45,189 nucleotides of DNA, taken from positions 1 to 45,189 of the forward strand of contig NZ_BAFU01000045.1 in the NCBI RefSeq assembly GCF_000308495.1. Reading direction: 5' to 3'. Made by a program: the position numbers and the translations under genes. This document shows, piece after piece, positions 8,668 to 19,857 of the stretch (positions within the stretch are counted from its first letter, which is position 1; every line of letters starts with the position of its first letter). The notes below the pieces were generated by a model that saw nothing but the letters and a program-made list of their open reading frames with translations, made no database searches and was not told the origin of the DNA. The stretch is from Nocardia brevicatena NBRC 12119. GTDB lineage: Bacteria; Actinomycetota; Actinomycetes; Mycobacteriales; Mycobacteriaceae.

Positions 8668-9635
8668 TCTCGATACGGCACCATACGGTCTCGCTCGTGG
8701 CCGTCTTCCTGGCGCTGGCGGTCGGTGTGGTGCTCGGATCGCAAACCTTCGCGGTGGATATGCTGTCGGGGCTGCGCTCGGACAAGGCGGACCTGCAGGT
8801 CCGACTCGATACGACGCAGGAGCGCACCGCCGCTCTGACCGCTCGGCTGAACAGCGCCGAGGCGTTCGTCACCCAGGCGGCGGGCCGTATTCTCGCGGGC
8901 ACTCTGACCGACCGCGGTGTGCTGGTGTTCACCACCCCCGACGCCGTGCCGGCCGATGTCGACGGGGTGATCGCGGCGCTGCGGGCGGCGGGCGCCGATA
9001 TCACCGGTCGGATCGCGCTCACCGAGTCGTTCGCCGCCGGCGCGGCGGGCGATCGGATGCGGACCGCGCTGGCGAATGTCATCCCGGCCGGCGCCCGAGT
9101 GCGTACCGAAACGGTCGATCAGGGCAGCCTCGCCGGGGATCTGCTGGGGCTCGTACTCTTGCTCGACCCGGCGAGCCGGCAACCGCGCAGCACGCCTGAG
9201 GAGCTGCGACTGGCGCTGGAAACCCTGCGCGGCGGGGGTTTTCTCGGCTACGGGGACGCACCGGTGCGTCCCGCCCAGGCGGCCGTGGTTATCGGCGGCG
9301 GTGGGACGCGAACCGGTGGGGAGGCGATCGCCCGGTTCGCGGGAGCACTGCGCGAACGCGGTTCGGCCGTGGTGGTGGCGGACCGTACGGGAACGGCCGA
9401 GGCCGATGGGCCGTTGGCGGTGATCCGCGCCGATGCCGCCTTGGCCGCCGCGGTGAGCACCGTCGACAATCTCGACCGCGACATCGGCCGGATCACCACT
9501 GCCCTGGCATTGTCCGAGCAGCTCACCGGCCGCACCGGGCGATACGGCGACGGGCGGGAGGCGACCTCGCTCACCCTCGCCGCGGTACCGGAGCCCGGAG
9601 TGACCTCGGCAACCGCGGAGCGACCGAGTGGTTAA
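8664..9635 (+). CDS. steB: SteB / MctB-family envelope protein (Rv1698-like)
   Basis: A 323-residue protein whose GTG start at 8664 overlaps the steA stop by four bases. It opens with ISIRHHTVSLVAVFLALAVG, a single N-terminal membrane anchor. A coiled-coil stretch follows (about residues 35-70, SDKADLQVRLDTTQERTAAL), then a mixed alpha/beta domain predicted to be outside the membrane. The C. glutamicum relative is SteB, partner of SteA in cell separation; the M. tuberculosis relative was described as MctB, a channel linked to copper export. The pairing with steA favours the cell-separation role, and I cannot tell from sequence whether a channel role also applies. Confidence 0.85.
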   Translation: MISIRHHTVSLVAVFLALAVGVVLGSQTFAVDMLSGLRSDKADLQVRLDTTQERTAALTARLNSAEAFVTQAAGRILAGTLTDRGVLVFTTPDAVPADVDGVIAALRAAGADITGRIALTESFAAGAAGDRMRTALANVIPAGARVRTETVDQGSLAGDLLGLVLLLDPASRQPRSTPEELRLALETLRGGGFLGYGDAPVRPAQAAVVIGGGGTRTGGEAIARFAGALRERGSAVVVADRTGTAEADGPLAVIRADAALAAAVSTVDNLDRDIGRITTALALSEQLTGRTGRYGDGREATSLTLAAVPEPGVTSATAERPSG

Positions 9636-9680
9636 CCAGGAGTGGCGCTCGATCGTCCTGCCGATTCCGTGTTACCGTGA

Positions 9681-12079
<2,399 letters not shown>

Positions 12080-12091
12080 GACGGGCCGACG

Positions 12092-13033
12092 GTGCGGGAG
12101 GTCGACGCCTTTCTCGACCATCTGGCGGTCGAACGCGGCGCCGCGCGCAATACCCTGGCCGCCTATCGCCGGGATCTCGGCCGCTACCGGGACTTCCTGA
12201 CCGGCCGGGGGATCGTGGACCTCGAGGAGGTCACCGAGCGCGACGTCGCCGAATTCACGATGGCGTTGCGCGGCGGTGGCGGTGAGTCTGCGCCGCTGGC
12301 ACCCGGATCGGTGGCGCGGGCGCTCATCGCGGTGCGTGGATTGCATCGGTTCGCGGCCGCCGAGGGCCTGGTCGGTGCCGATGTCGCCCGTGGGGTGAAA
12401 CCACCCGCACCGGGACGGCGACTACCGAAGGCGCTGCCCTACGACCAGGTGCTGCGGGTCCTGGAAGCGGCCGGGGCGGATACCGGGTCCGGCGGTGCGG
12501 GAGCGGCGCGGGGGCTGCGGGACCGGGCGCTGCTGGAACTGCTGTATTCGACGGGGGCGCGGATATCGGAAACCGTGGGCCTGGACCTGGATGATCTCGA
12601 CACCACCGAGCGCACGGTGGTCTTACGCGGTAAGGGGGGCAAACAGCGTCTGGTCCCGGTGGGGCGACCCGCGTTGGAGGCGGTGGACGCCTACCTGGTG
12701 CGCGGGCGGCCCGTGTTGGCCGCCCGCCGCTCCGGACGGACGGTCGGCTACGCCGGGGCGCTGTTCCTCAATGTACGCGGAGGACGGCTGTCCCGGCAGA
12801 GCGCCTGGCAGGTGCTGCGCCGCGCCGCCGAGCACGCGGGGGTCACCGCGAACGTATCGCCGCATACACTGCGGCATTCCTTCGCCACCCACCTCCTGGA
12901 CGGCGGCGCGGATGTGCGGGTGGTGCAGGAACTGCTCGGACACGCCTCGGTGACCACGACACAGATCTACACCCTCGTCACGGTCGGTACGCTGCGGGAG
13001 GTCTGGGCGACGGCGCATCCACGTGCCCGGTGA
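12092..13033 (+). CDS. xerD: Site-specific tyrosine recombinase XerD
   Basis: A 313-residue recombinase. The N-terminal SAM-like core-binding domain ([20 protein letters not shown]) is followed by the catalytic domain. The catalytic set is visible: Arg in STGARISE, Lys in [17 protein letters not shown] with the His-x-x-Arg pair, His in [10 protein letters not shown] and the nucleophile Tyr in IYTLV. With XerC it resolves chromosome dimers at dif. The position after the Nudix gene equals Rv1701, which supports XerD rather than a phage integrase. The start is GTG 12092, 12 bases after the Nudix stop. Confidence 0.93.
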   Translation: MREVDAFLDHLAVERGAARNTLAAYRRDLGRYRDFLTGRGIVDLEEVTERDVAEFTMALRGGGGESAPLAPGSVARALIAVRGLHRFAAAEGLVGADVARGVKPPAPGRRLPKALPYDQVLRVLEAAGADTGSGGAGAARGLRDRALLELLYSTGARISETVGLDLDDLDTTERTVVLRGKGGKQRLVPVGRPALEAVDAYLVRGRPVLAARRSGRTVGYAGALFLNVRGGRLSRQSAWQVLRRAAEHAGVTANVSPHTLRHSFATHLLDGGADVRVVQELLGHASVTTTQIYTLVTVGTLREVWATAHPRAR

Positions 13034-13273
13034 CGCCGCCTCGAACACGTTTCGACGCCGTGATGTGCGGCGTGGTATCCAGGACCCGGTAGCGTTTCGG
13101 TAACTGCCGTGCGATCCCGCATGTGAACACGCCGCACGGACGCGCGGCGCGCGAGTGCGGTCAAGCGGTAGCGTCTACCGAGAGCCGGACCGTGGCGAAA
13201 GCGAGGCCATCCCTTATCGGTCTCGTTACGCTCGACGAGGCGACGGGCAGAAACGTATAAGGAGCAGCGGATC
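13034..13273. other. Intergenic region before parA
   Basis: 240 bases without a gene. A 10-bp perfect inverted repeat (13065-13074 GTGCGGCGTG and 13128-13137) encloses 53 bases. No parS-like site (GTTTCACGTGAAAC) and no clear promoter was seen. In M. tuberculosis this position between xerD and parA holds extra genes (Rv1702c-Rv1707), so it is a variable junction. Confidence 0.4.
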
Positions 13274-14248
13274 GTGACGACAGCCGGAGCGGCGGAATCG
13301 CCGAGGGGCGCCGGCCCGGAGCCGCTTAAGGTCGACCGGGCGGCCGTCGACCCCGACGAACGGGCCGCGTCGGTATGGGGTACGGGACCCGAACCCGTCC
13401 CCGCCGACGCCACGTTGGGACCTACCGGGCGCCCTCTGCGCCTGGTGCCCGACCCGCCGCCCGCGGCACACCACGGTGAGGCGCTGGTCGTGGCCATGTG
13501 CAATCAGAAGGGCGGGGTCGGCAAAACCACCTCGACCATCAACCTCGGTGCCGCGCTGGCCGAATACGGGCGGCGGGTACTGCTGGTGGATCTGGACCCG
13601 CAGGGCGCGCTGTCGGCGGGGCTGGGAGTGGCGCACCACGATCTCGAGCTGACCGTGCACAACCTGCTGATCGGCTCCCCCTGCAGTATCGACGACGTGC
13701 TCATGCAGACCAAGGTCGAGAACATGGACCTGCTGCCGAGCAATATCGATCTGTCGGCCGCGGAGATCCAACTCGTCAACGAGGTGGGGCGGGAGCAGTC
13801 GCTGGGGCGGGCGTTGGAACCGGTGCGCGGGAACTACGACTACATCCTCATCGACTGCCAGCCGTCACTGGGTCTGCTCACCGTGAACGCGCTCGCCTGC
13901 TCCGACGGGGTGATCATCCCGATGGAATGCGAGTACTTCTCGCTGCGCGGACTGGCGTTGCTCACCGATACCGTGGAGAAGGTGCGCGCCCGGATCAACA
14001 ATCGGCTGAGCCTGTACGGCATCCTGGTCACCATGTTCGATGCCAGGTTGCTGCATTCCCGCCAGGTGATGGCGCGGGTGGTCGAGGTGTTCGGCGATCT
14101 GGTGTACGACACCGCGATCGCGCGTACCGTACGCTTCCCCGACGCCAGCGTCGCCGGTGAGCCGATCACCACCTGGGCACCGAGGTCCGGGGGAGCCGAG
14201 GCGTATCGGGCGATGGCGCGGGAAGTCATCCACCGGTCCGGCCGGTGA
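13274..14248 (+). CDS. ParA-family ATPase (Rv1708-like), upstream of scpAB
   Basis: A 324-residue protein. GTG 13274 follows an AAGGAG at 13259-13264. The first 75 residues are a disordered Pro/Ala-rich extension. The deviant Walker A is KGGVGKTTSTINLG, with LVDLDPQGALSAGLG as Walker A', and DYILIDCQPSLG as Walker B. It is most like the soj/ParA group but has no parB next to it. It overlaps scpA by four bases, as Rv1708-Rv1710 do. It therefore probably helps chromosome organisation with ScpAB-SMC; it is not the oriC-proximal ParA. Confidence 0.9.
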   Translation: MTTAGAAESPRGAGPEPLKVDRAAVDPDERAASVWGTGPEPVPADATLGPTGRPLRLVPDPPPAAHHGEALVVAMCNQKGGVGKTTSTINLGAALAEYGRRVLLVDLDPQGALSAGLGVAHHDLELTVHNLLIGSPCSIDDVLMQTKVENMDLLPSNIDLSAAEIQLVNEVGREQSLGRALEPVRGNYDYILIDCQPSLGLLTVNALACSDGVIIPMECEYFSLRGLALLTDTVEKVRARINNRLSLYGILVTMFDARLLHSRQVMARVVEVFGDLVYDTAIARTVRFPDASVAGEPITTWAPRSGGAEAYRAMAREVIHRSGR

Positions 14249-15150
14249 GCGGGGAGCGCGAACCCGCACCGACCACCGAAACGCCCGCCGAACCCACGCC
14301 GGCCTCGAGTGCCGAGCCGGTGCGTCCGAACGGCTTCCATCTGCGGTTGAGCAATTTCGAGGGGCCGTTCGACCTGCTGTTGACGCTGATCTCCCAGCGT
14401 CGGCTGGATGTGACCGAGGTGGCATTGCACCAGGTCACCGACGAGTTCATCGCCTACACCAAGGCGCTGACCGCCGGGTTGGCCCACCAGGGCACGCTGC
14501 GCGCCGACAAGATCCTGGATCAGACCACCGAATTCCTGGTGGTCGCCTCCACCCTGCTGGATCTGAAGGCGGCGCGGTTGCTGCCCGCCGGCGAGATGAC
14601 CGACGCCGAGGACCTGGAACTACTGGAGGCGCGCGACCTGCTGTTCGCCCGCCTGCTGCAGTACCGGGCGTTCAAGCAGGTCGCCGAACTGCTCGGGGAA
14701 CTGGAGGCGGCGGCACTGCGCCGATATCCGCGGGCGGTTGCATTGGAAGAGCGGTACTCCGGTCTGCTGCCGGAGGTTACCCTCGGAGTTGACGCGGCCG
14801 GTCTCGCCGAGATCGCCGTGGCGGCGTTCCGGCCCCGTCCAGTACCCAAGGTGGGATTGGACCATCTGCACGCGCATACGGTGTCGGTGGCGGAACAGGC
14901 CGCGATCATACTGGAACGGCTCAAACAGCGAGGGCCGGGCGGCTGGACGAGTTTCGCCGAACTGGTGGCCGACTGTTCGGAACCGATCGAGATCGTGGCA
15001 CGGTTTTTGGCGTTGCTCGAGCTCTATCGGGGCAAATCGATCGAGTTCGACCAGCCCGATCCGCTGGGACCGCTCGCGGTGAGCTGGACCGGGGAGGACG
15101 CCGGCGCGGCATCCGCGGCGCCGGTGACTACCGAAGAGGATTACGGATGA
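14245..15150 (+). CDS. scpA: Segregation and condensation protein ScpA (kleisin)
   Basis: A 301-residue kleisin bridging SMC and ScpB in bacterial condensin. After a 28-residue disordered N-terminus comes the family signature FHLRLSNFEGPFDLLLTLIS, then VTEVALHQVTDEFIAYT and the helix-rich TTEFLVVASTLLDLKAARLL. The winged-helix C-terminus, which would contact the SMC head, includes FAELVADCSEPIEIVARFLALLELY. The GTG start overlaps the parA stop, and its own stop overlaps the scpB ATG, so parA-scpA-scpB should be one translationally coupled unit. Confidence 0.95.
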   Translation: MSGEREPAPTTETPAEPTPASSAEPVRPNGFHLRLSNFEGPFDLLLTLISQRRLDVTEVALHQVTDEFIAYTKALTAGLAHQGTLRADKILDQTTEFLVVASTLLDLKAARLLPAGEMTDAEDLELLEARDLLFARLLQYRAFKQVAELLGELEAAALRRYPRAVALEERYSGLLPEVTLGVDAAGLAEIAVAAFRPRPVPKVGLDHLHAHTVSVAEQAAIILERLKQRGPGGWTSFAELVADCSEPIEIVARFLALLELYRGKSIEFDQPDPLGPLAVSWTGEDAGAASAAPVTTEEDYG

Positions 15151-15839
15151 CCGAAACAGTGCCGAGGTTGGCGTCCGGGTCGTCGGGCGCTCCCGAACCG
15201 CTCGATGAACCCGAACCGCTCGATGACGACGAATTCCGGTCCGCCCTGGAGTCGATGCTGCTCGTGGTGGACAGCCCGGCGCCCGCCGAACAGCTCGCCG
15301 CCGCCCTGGACGATTCCGCCGATCGGGTGGAACGGGCGCTGCGGGAGATGGCGGCGGAACTGACTGCCCGGCGCAGCGGTATCGATCTGCGTTTCGTCGG
15401 GGACGGGTGGCGCTTCTATACTCGCAACGAGTATGCGCCGTATGTGGAGCGGATGCTGCTCGACGGCGCTCGGACGAAGCTGACCAGGGCCGCGTTGGAG
15501 ACCCTGGCGGTGGTGGCCTATCGTCAGCCGGTGACCCGGGCCCGGGTGAGCGCGGTGCGCGGGGTGAACGTCGACGGTGTGATGCGCACCCTGCTGGCCA
15601 GGGGCCTGATCGCCGAGACGGGCACCGACCCGGAAACCAACGGCACGCTCTACCGCACCACCGAACTGTTCCTGGAACGGATCGGTTTGGCGTCGTTGAG
15701 CGATCTGCCACCGCTGGCACCGCTGCTACCGGGCGTCGACCTGATCGATGAGATCAACGAGAGCCTGGAGACGGACCCCCGCTACACCAGGCTGCGCAAA
15801 CCCGCCGAGGACGACCTCGACCTCGGCACCGAGGACTGA
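15147..15839 (+). CDS. scpB: Segregation and condensation protein ScpB
   Basis: A 230-residue tandem winged-helix protein that binds ScpA as a dimer. The conserved core is ESMLLVVDSPAPAEQLAAAL, RFVGDGWRFYTRNEYAPYV, and LETLAVVAYRQPVTRARV followed by SAVRGVNVDGVMRTLL, which is characteristic of ScpB. The acidic N-terminus carries a short tandem repeat, EPLDEPEPLDDD, from a near-exact DNA duplication at about 15197-15227. The ATG 15147 overlaps the scpA stop. Confidence 0.95.
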   Translation: MTETVPRLASGSSGAPEPLDEPEPLDDDEFRSALESMLLVVDSPAPAEQLAAALDDSADRVERALREMAAELTARRSGIDLRFVGDGWRFYTRNEYAPYVERMLLDGARTKLTRAALETLAVVAYRQPVTRARVSAVRGVNVDGVMRTLLARGLIAETGTDPETNGTLYRTTELFLERIGLASLSDLPPLAPLLPGVDLIDEINESLETDPRYTRLRKPAEDDLDLGTED

Positions 15840-15848
15840 AGGACAAAC

Positions 15849-17015
15849 GTGAATACCTCCGCTCGCCGAGATGGCACACCGGAACGAAGAAGACGAGGCG
15901 ATGAGCCCGGCGCGGGCCGACGCGGCAACCGCGGCGTTCCACGCGAAGCGCGGGACAGCCGGCGCGGTGCCCGTGACGCCCAGCGCAGCGGCCGCGATGT
16001 CCGCGCCGCCGGTGCCGCCGCGCAGCGGGGTGGTGCCGCACGCGGTGCCGGTCAGTCGGGTGATACCCGCCGCGGCGCGTCCTCCGGGGGTGACCCGCGG
16101 GGAACCGGCCGTCAGAGTGCCGCCTCCCGCCGCGCGGGCGCGCCCCCGCCCCGCTCCGGCACCGGGAAACCGGCCCGGCCGCAGCGTCAGGCCGGTGGGC
16201 CGCCGCAGCTGAGCAACGCCAAACCGGCCCGGCACCAGTACGTGGAACCGGCCGAGCCCACCCACGCGAAACTGCCCTGGGGGGAGGGCGAGCGTCTGCA
16301 GAAGGTGCTGGCCAAGGCCGGTGTCGCCTCCCGCCGGGCAGCGGAGGAACTGATCGCCCAGGGCCGCGTCGAGGTGGACGGCATCATCGTCCGGGAACAG
16401 GGTCTGCGGATCGACCCGGCGCAGGCGGTGGTGCGGGTCGACGGAACCCGGGTGGTGGTGCGCGAGGAACTCGTGTACCTGGCGCTCAACAAACCCAAGG
16501 GCTGGCAGTCGACCATGTCCGACGATCTCGGCCGCCCGTGCGTCGGCGATATCGTCGCCGAGCGGGTGACGGCCGGTCAGCGGCTGTTCCATGTGGGGCG
16601 GCTGGACGCCGATACCGAGGGACTGCTGCTGCTGACCAACGACGGTGATCTCGCGCACCGGCTCATGCATCCGTCGTATCGGATGTCCAAAACCTATCTG
16701 GCGACCGTGCACGGTGAGGTGCAACGTTCGATGGGCAAAATCCTGCGCGAAGGGGTGGAACTCTACGACGGACCCGCGGCGGTGGACCGATTCCAGGTCT
16801 TGGAGCTGGGGGAGGGTCGGTCGCTGGTGAAGGTGGTGCTGCACGAGGGTCGCAAGCACATCGTGCGCCGACTGTTGGACGCGGTCGGCCATCCGGTGAT
16901 CCGACTGGTGCGCACCCATATCGGCCCGGTGGCGCTGGGCGACCAACGGCCGGGCACGCTGCGGGTGCTCGGCCGGGACGAAATCGGCAAACTCTACGAG
17001 GCGGTGTCTTTGTGA
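15849..17015 (+). CDS. 23S rRNA pseudouridine synthase, RluB/RsuA family, with basic N-terminal tail
   Basis: A 388-residue protein, the Rv1711 counterpart. Residues 1 to about 140 are disordered and strongly Arg/Gly/Ala-rich. An S4 domain follows ([20 protein letters not shown]), then the RsuA-type catalytic domain with the Asp of [17 protein letters not shown] as nucleophile, and [20 protein letters not shown] near the end. The length and lack of an RluD-type N-terminus favour RluB (23S U2605) over RsuA, but sequence alone does not settle the target uridine. GTG 15849 lies 9 bases after scpB; a start within the tail is possible, though the tail keeps coding-like codon use. Confidence 0.88.
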   Translation: MNTSARRDGTPERRRRGDEPGAGRRGNRGVPREARDSRRGARDAQRSGRDVRAAGAAAQRGGAARGAGQSGDTRRGASSGGDPRGTGRQSAASRRAGAPPPRSGTGKPARPQRQAGGPPQLSNAKPARHQYVEPAEPTHAKLPWGEGERLQKVLAKAGVASRRAAEELIAQGRVEVDGIIVREQGLRIDPAQAVVRVDGTRVVVREELVYLALNKPKGWQSTMSDDLGRPCVGDIVAERVTAGQRLFHVGRLDADTEGLLLLTNDGDLAHRLMHPSYRMSKTYLATVHGEVQRSMGKILREGVELYDGPAAVDRFQVLELGEGRSLVKVVLHEGRKHIVRRLLDAVGHPVIRLVRTHIGPVALGDQRPGTLRVLGRDEIGKLYEAVSL

Positions 17016-17758
17016 ACGGTGTGGAGATTCCGGTCGAGATCCCCGGGCGGGTGTCCGGGACGGGACCGCTGGTCATCGCCATGGACGGTCCCTCGGGGAC
17101 CGGTAAATCCAGTGTGTCGCGCCGGTTGGCGGCGCGCCTGGGTGCCGCCTACCTCGATACCGGCGCCATGTACCGGGTCGCCACCCTGCAGGTATTGCGC
17201 GCCGGGGTCGATCCGGCCGATCCGGCGGCGGTGACGGCGGCGGTCAAGGAACTGCCGCTGCGCATCGGCACCGACCCCGGACGGGAGGTCATCGAACTGG
17301 ACGGGGAGAACGTCGCCGCCGAGATCCGCGGCGGCGCGGTGACCGCGGCGGTGTCGGCGGTCTCGGCCGTGCCGGAGGTGCGTGAGCTGTTGGTCGCGCT
17401 GCAACGCGACATCGTGGTCGGGACCGGGCGAATCGTGGTCGAGGGACGCGATATCGGCACCGTCGTGTTGCCCGAGGCCGACGCCAAAATCTATCTGACG
17501 GCCTCGGCGGAGGCGCGTGCGCAGCGGCGCAATCAGCAGAATATCGCCGAGGGCCGCGGCGACGACTACGTCGGCGTGCTCGCCGATGTGCAACGGCGTG
17601 ACCGGCTCGACTCCACCCGGGCGGTGTCGCCGCTGCGGCCGGCCGCCGACGCGGTGCTGGTCGATACCAGCGAACTGAGTATGGACGAGGTCATCGAGGA
17701 GCTGTACCGCGTGGTGGCGCGGCAGATTTCGGCGAGAAGGTCGGGAGTGGGCGAATGA
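17012..17758 (+). CDS. cmk: Cytidylate kinase
   Basis: A 248-residue CMP/dCMP kinase producing CDP and dCDP. The P-loop is [19 protein letters not shown] near residue 31, followed by [15 protein letters not shown], which contacts the nucleotide monophosphate. [20 protein letters not shown] and [14 protein letters not shown] carry the conserved Arg/Asp residues of the NMP-binding and lid regions. The start GTG 17012 overlaps the pseudouridine synthase stop by four bases and the stop overlaps der by four. Together with pyrG it covers two steps of cytidine nucleotide supply within this block. Confidence 0.96.
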   Translation: MNGVEIPVEIPGRVSGTGPLVIAMDGPSGTGKSSVSRRLAARLGAAYLDTGAMYRVATLQVLRAGVDPADPAAVTAAVKELPLRIGTDPGREVIELDGENVAAEIRGGAVTAAVSAVSAVPEVRELLVALQRDIVVGTGRIVVEGRDIGTVVLPEADAKIYLTASAEARAQRRNQQNIAEGRGDDYVGVLADVQRRDRLDSTRAVSPLRPAADAVLVDTSELSMDEVIEELYRVVARQISARRSGVGE

Positions 17759-19179
17759 GCGCGGACACGACCGGCGACGTACTCGCCGGTGACGGTGTGT
17801 GGAGCGAAGAATCCGAATGGGAGCTCACGGATTTCGCGGGGGACCCGGAGGTGGCCGACCATGTGCCGATGCCCACGGTGGCCGTGGTCGGACGCCCGAA
17901 TGTAGGCAAATCGACCCTGGTGAACCGGATTCTGGGTCGACGCGAGGCCGTTGTGGAGGATGTTCCCGGCGTGACCCGCGACCGGGTCTCCTATGAGGCG
18001 AGCTGGGCGGGGCGCCGGTTCCTGGTTCAGGACACCGGCGGCTGGGAGCCGGATGCCAAGGGGCTGCAGCAGTCGGTGGCGCGGCAGGCGGAGCTGGCCA
18101 TGCACAGCGCCGACGCGATCCTGTTCGTGGTGGACGCCGTCGTCGGCGCCACCGCCACCGACGAGGCCGCGGTGAAGGTGCTGCGCCGGGCGAAGACCCC
18201 GGTGATCCTGGTGGCGAACAAGGTTGACGATCAGCGCCTGGAGGCGGACGCGGCCGCGCTGTGGTCCCTGGGTCTGGGAGAACCGCGGATGGTGTCGGCC
18301 TCGCACGGGCGGGGCACCGGGGACCTGCTCGACGATGTGCTCGAGGTGCTGCCGGAGACGCCACGCGAAGGCGGCGGCGGTCTCGGGCCGCGGCGGGTGG
18401 CGCTGGTCGGTAAGCCGAACGTGGGTAAATCGAGCCTGCTGAACAAGCTCACCGGTGATGAGCGGTCGGTGGTGCACGATATCGCGGGCACTACGGTCGA
18501 TCCGGTCGATTCGCTGGTCGAGCTGGGCGGCAAGGTGTGGCGGTTCGTCGATACCGCGGGGTTGCGGCGCAAGGTGGCCAATGCGAGCGGCACCGAGTTC
18601 TACGCCTCGCTGCGCACCAGGTCGGCGCTGGAGGCGTCCGAAGTGGCCGTCATGCTCATCGACGCGTCGCAGCCGATCACCGAACAGGATCTGCGGGTGA
18701 TCGGCATGGTCGCCGATTCCGGACGGGCGCTGGTGTTGGCGTTCAACAAATGGGATCTGGTCGACGAGGACCGGCGCCTGCAGTTGGAGCGGGAGGTGGA
18801 ACGCGAGCTGATGCGGGTGCCGTGGGCGCAGCGGGTCAATGTTTCCGCGCAGACGGGGCGGGCGGTACAGAAGCTGGTGCCGGCCATGGAGACCGCCCTG
18901 GAATCCTGGGACAAGCGCATTCCGACCGGGCGGTTGAACACCTGGCTGAAGGAAGTTGTCGCCGCCACCCCGCCGCCCATGCGTGGCGGTCGGCTGCCGC
19001 GAGTGCTGTTCGCCACCCAGGCCGGTACTCGTCCGCCCACGTTCGTGCTGTTCACCACCGGTTTTCTGGAGGCGGGCTATCGACGGTTCCTGGAGCGGCG
19101 GCTGCGGGAGGAGTTCGGTTTCGCCGGTTCACCGCTGCGGATCTCGGTGCGGGTGCGGGAGAAGCGCGCCCGGAAATAG
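17755..19179 (+). CDS. der: Ribosome-assembly GTPase Der (EngA)
   Basis: A 474-residue double GTPase. The first G domain has G1 [19 protein letters not shown] as G3 and NKVDD as G4. The second has [24 protein letters not shown] and NKWDL. The C-terminal KH-like domain follows ([16 protein letters not shown] to [17 protein letters not shown]). Der acts in 50S subunit maturation. A 40-residue acidic N-terminal extension precedes the first G domain, usual in actinobacteria. The cmk-der pair equals Rv1712-Rv1713, and synteny with M. tuberculosis ends here. Confidence 0.97.
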   Translation: MSADTTGDVLAGDGVWSEESEWELTDFAGDPEVADHVPMPTVAVVGRPNVGKSTLVNRILGRREAVVEDVPGVTRDRVSYEASWAGRRFLVQDTGGWEPDAKGLQQSVARQAELAMHSADAILFVVDAVVGATATDEAAVKVLRRAKTPVILVANKVDDQRLEADAAALWSLGLGEPRMVSASHGRGTGDLLDDVLEVLPETPREGGGGLGPRRVALVGKPNVGKSSLLNKLTGDERSVVHDIAGTTVDPVDSLVELGGKVWRFVDTAGLRRKVANASGTEFYASLRTRSALEASEVAVMLIDASQPITEQDLRVIGMVADSGRALVLAFNKWDLVDEDRRLQLEREVERELMRVPWAQRVNVSAQTGRAVQKLVPAMETALESWDKRIPTGRLNTWLKEVVAATPPPMRGGRLPRVLFATQAGTRPPTFVLFTTGFLEAGYRRFLERRLREEFGFAGSPLRISVRVREKRARK

Positions 19180-19216
19180 CATGTGACCGGCGACATCCCC
19201 TCTCGGACCGGACCTC

Positions 19217-19242
19217 GGATTGAAGCTGCTCGTGCCGGGTAT
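19217..19242 (+). promoter_or_regulatory. Candidate SigF-type promoter for the CsbD-like gene
   Basis: GGATT (19217-19221), 15 bases, then GGGTAT (19237-19242). This fits the mycobacterial SigF pattern GGTTT-N15-17-GGGTAT with one -35 mismatch. The start codon is 46 bases downstream. Similar boxes occur elsewhere in this window with the same 15-base spacing. Confidence 0.55.
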
Positions 19243-19287
19243 GCGCCCGGTATCCGAGCGAACAACCGATCTTTCGGAGGTGGAATC

Positions 19288-19575
19288 GTGGCCGAGCAGA
19301 AGAGTGGTCCTCAGGAGGGGCTGGAAGGCGCTGTGGAAGGCGCGAAAGGCAAGGCCAAGGAGGTCGCGGGTGCGGTCCTCGGTAGGGAGGGACTCCGTCA
19401 GGAGGGTAGGACCCAGCAGGACAAGGCCGAGTCCCAGCGGACCGCCGCCCAGAAGGAAGCGGAGGCCGAGAAGGCGCGCGCGGAGGCCAATGTGGACGAA
19501 CGCCGGCAGCGCGCCCAGCAGGACGCCCCACAGCAGGGAGAGACGGTTACTCCCACGCCGAGGCAAGGGCGGTGA
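19288..19575 (+). CDS. CsbD-like small stress protein
   Basis: A 95-residue protein. GTG 19288 is preceded by CGGAGG eight bases upstream; the longer frame from 19183 runs through the promoter region. It is extremely hydrophilic and rich in Glu, Lys, Gln and Ala: GLEGAVEGAKGKAKEVAGAV is the CsbD-type motif, followed by a charged helical repeat region (QKEAEAEKARAEANVDERR). CsbD-like proteins are abundant general-stress proteins of uncertain mechanism, SigB-dependent in Bacillus. The related actinobacterial group called microaggregate-binding protein is another possible label. It sits alone between a SigF-like box and a strong terminator. Confidence 0.8.
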   Translation: MAEQKSGPQEGLEGAVEGAKGKAKEVAGAVLGREGLRQEGRTQQDKAESQRTAAQKEAEAEKARAEANVDERRQRAQQDAPQQGETVTPTPRQGR

Positions 19576-19590
19576 CCAAGCGAACGTAGC

Positions 19591-19624
19591 GCGCTGGCCT
19601 CCGCGTTCAGGCGGAGGCCAGCGC
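19591..19624. terminator. 14-bp perfect hairpin terminator after the CsbD-like gene
   Basis: Bases 19591-19604 and 19611-19624 are perfect inverted repeats (arm GCGCTGGCCTCCGC, loop GTTCAG), 15 bases after the stop. There is no T-run. It isolates the CsbD-like gene from the transposon remnant that follows. Confidence 0.75.
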
Positions 19625-19639
19625 ATCTGGCATAGTCCT

Positions 19640-19792
19640 GGACTGTCGCCGCCGGGCCGGTGGAGACATAAACGCCTGCGGAGCGGACGTAAGACTGTAA
19701 AAGGTCTGCCTTTTCAGCTGTCTGCGGTGAAACAGGAAACCCGACTCGTGAGGGTTGGAATCCTCTCCCTTCAGGGAGGGGAGGAGGTCAAT
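19640..19792 (+). mobile_element. Decayed IS200/IS605-family right end with a tnpB C-terminal remnant
   Basis: From 19644 one frame reads CRRRAGGDINACGADVRL then stop; NACGADVR is what I recognise as the C-terminal motif of actinobacterial TnpB. A second frame, offset by two bases, carries VKQETR at 19727-19744, the next conserved TnpB segment, so the remnant is frameshifted. The DNA then ends in GTTGGAATCCTCTCCC, TTCAGGGAGGGGAGGAGG and TCAA (about 19754-19791), the typical right end of IS605-type elements. No tnpA, no RuvC core of tnpB and no left end are present, and only about 150 bases survive. The insertion lies between the csbD terminator and the 3' end of the opposing kinase gene. Confidence 0.75.
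19681..19791 (+). ncRNA. Omega-RNA (TnpB guide RNA)-like 3' segment
   Basis: In IS605-type elements the RNA covering the tnpB 3' end and right end is the omega-RNA scaffold, with the guide just outside the element. Two adjacent hairpins typical of it are visible: 19741-19747 with 19752-19758 (loop GTGA, two wobbles) and 19762-19769 with 19774-19781 (loop TTCA, one wobble). The guide would begin near 19792. The hairpins are intact although the tnpB reading frame is not. Whether it is transcribed cannot be seen. Confidence 0.5.
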
Positions 19793-19857
19793 CACTCGCG
19801 TGAACACGAACGGCGGATATGCCGGTCCTCGCCGGTGACACGGTGGTGGTCGACGGA

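Noticed and set aside
13065-13137. 10-bp inverted repeat upstream of parA as a parS or operator site
   Set aside because: It does not resemble the parS consensus, and a 53-base spacer is too long for a simple operator; likely chance in high-GC DNA.
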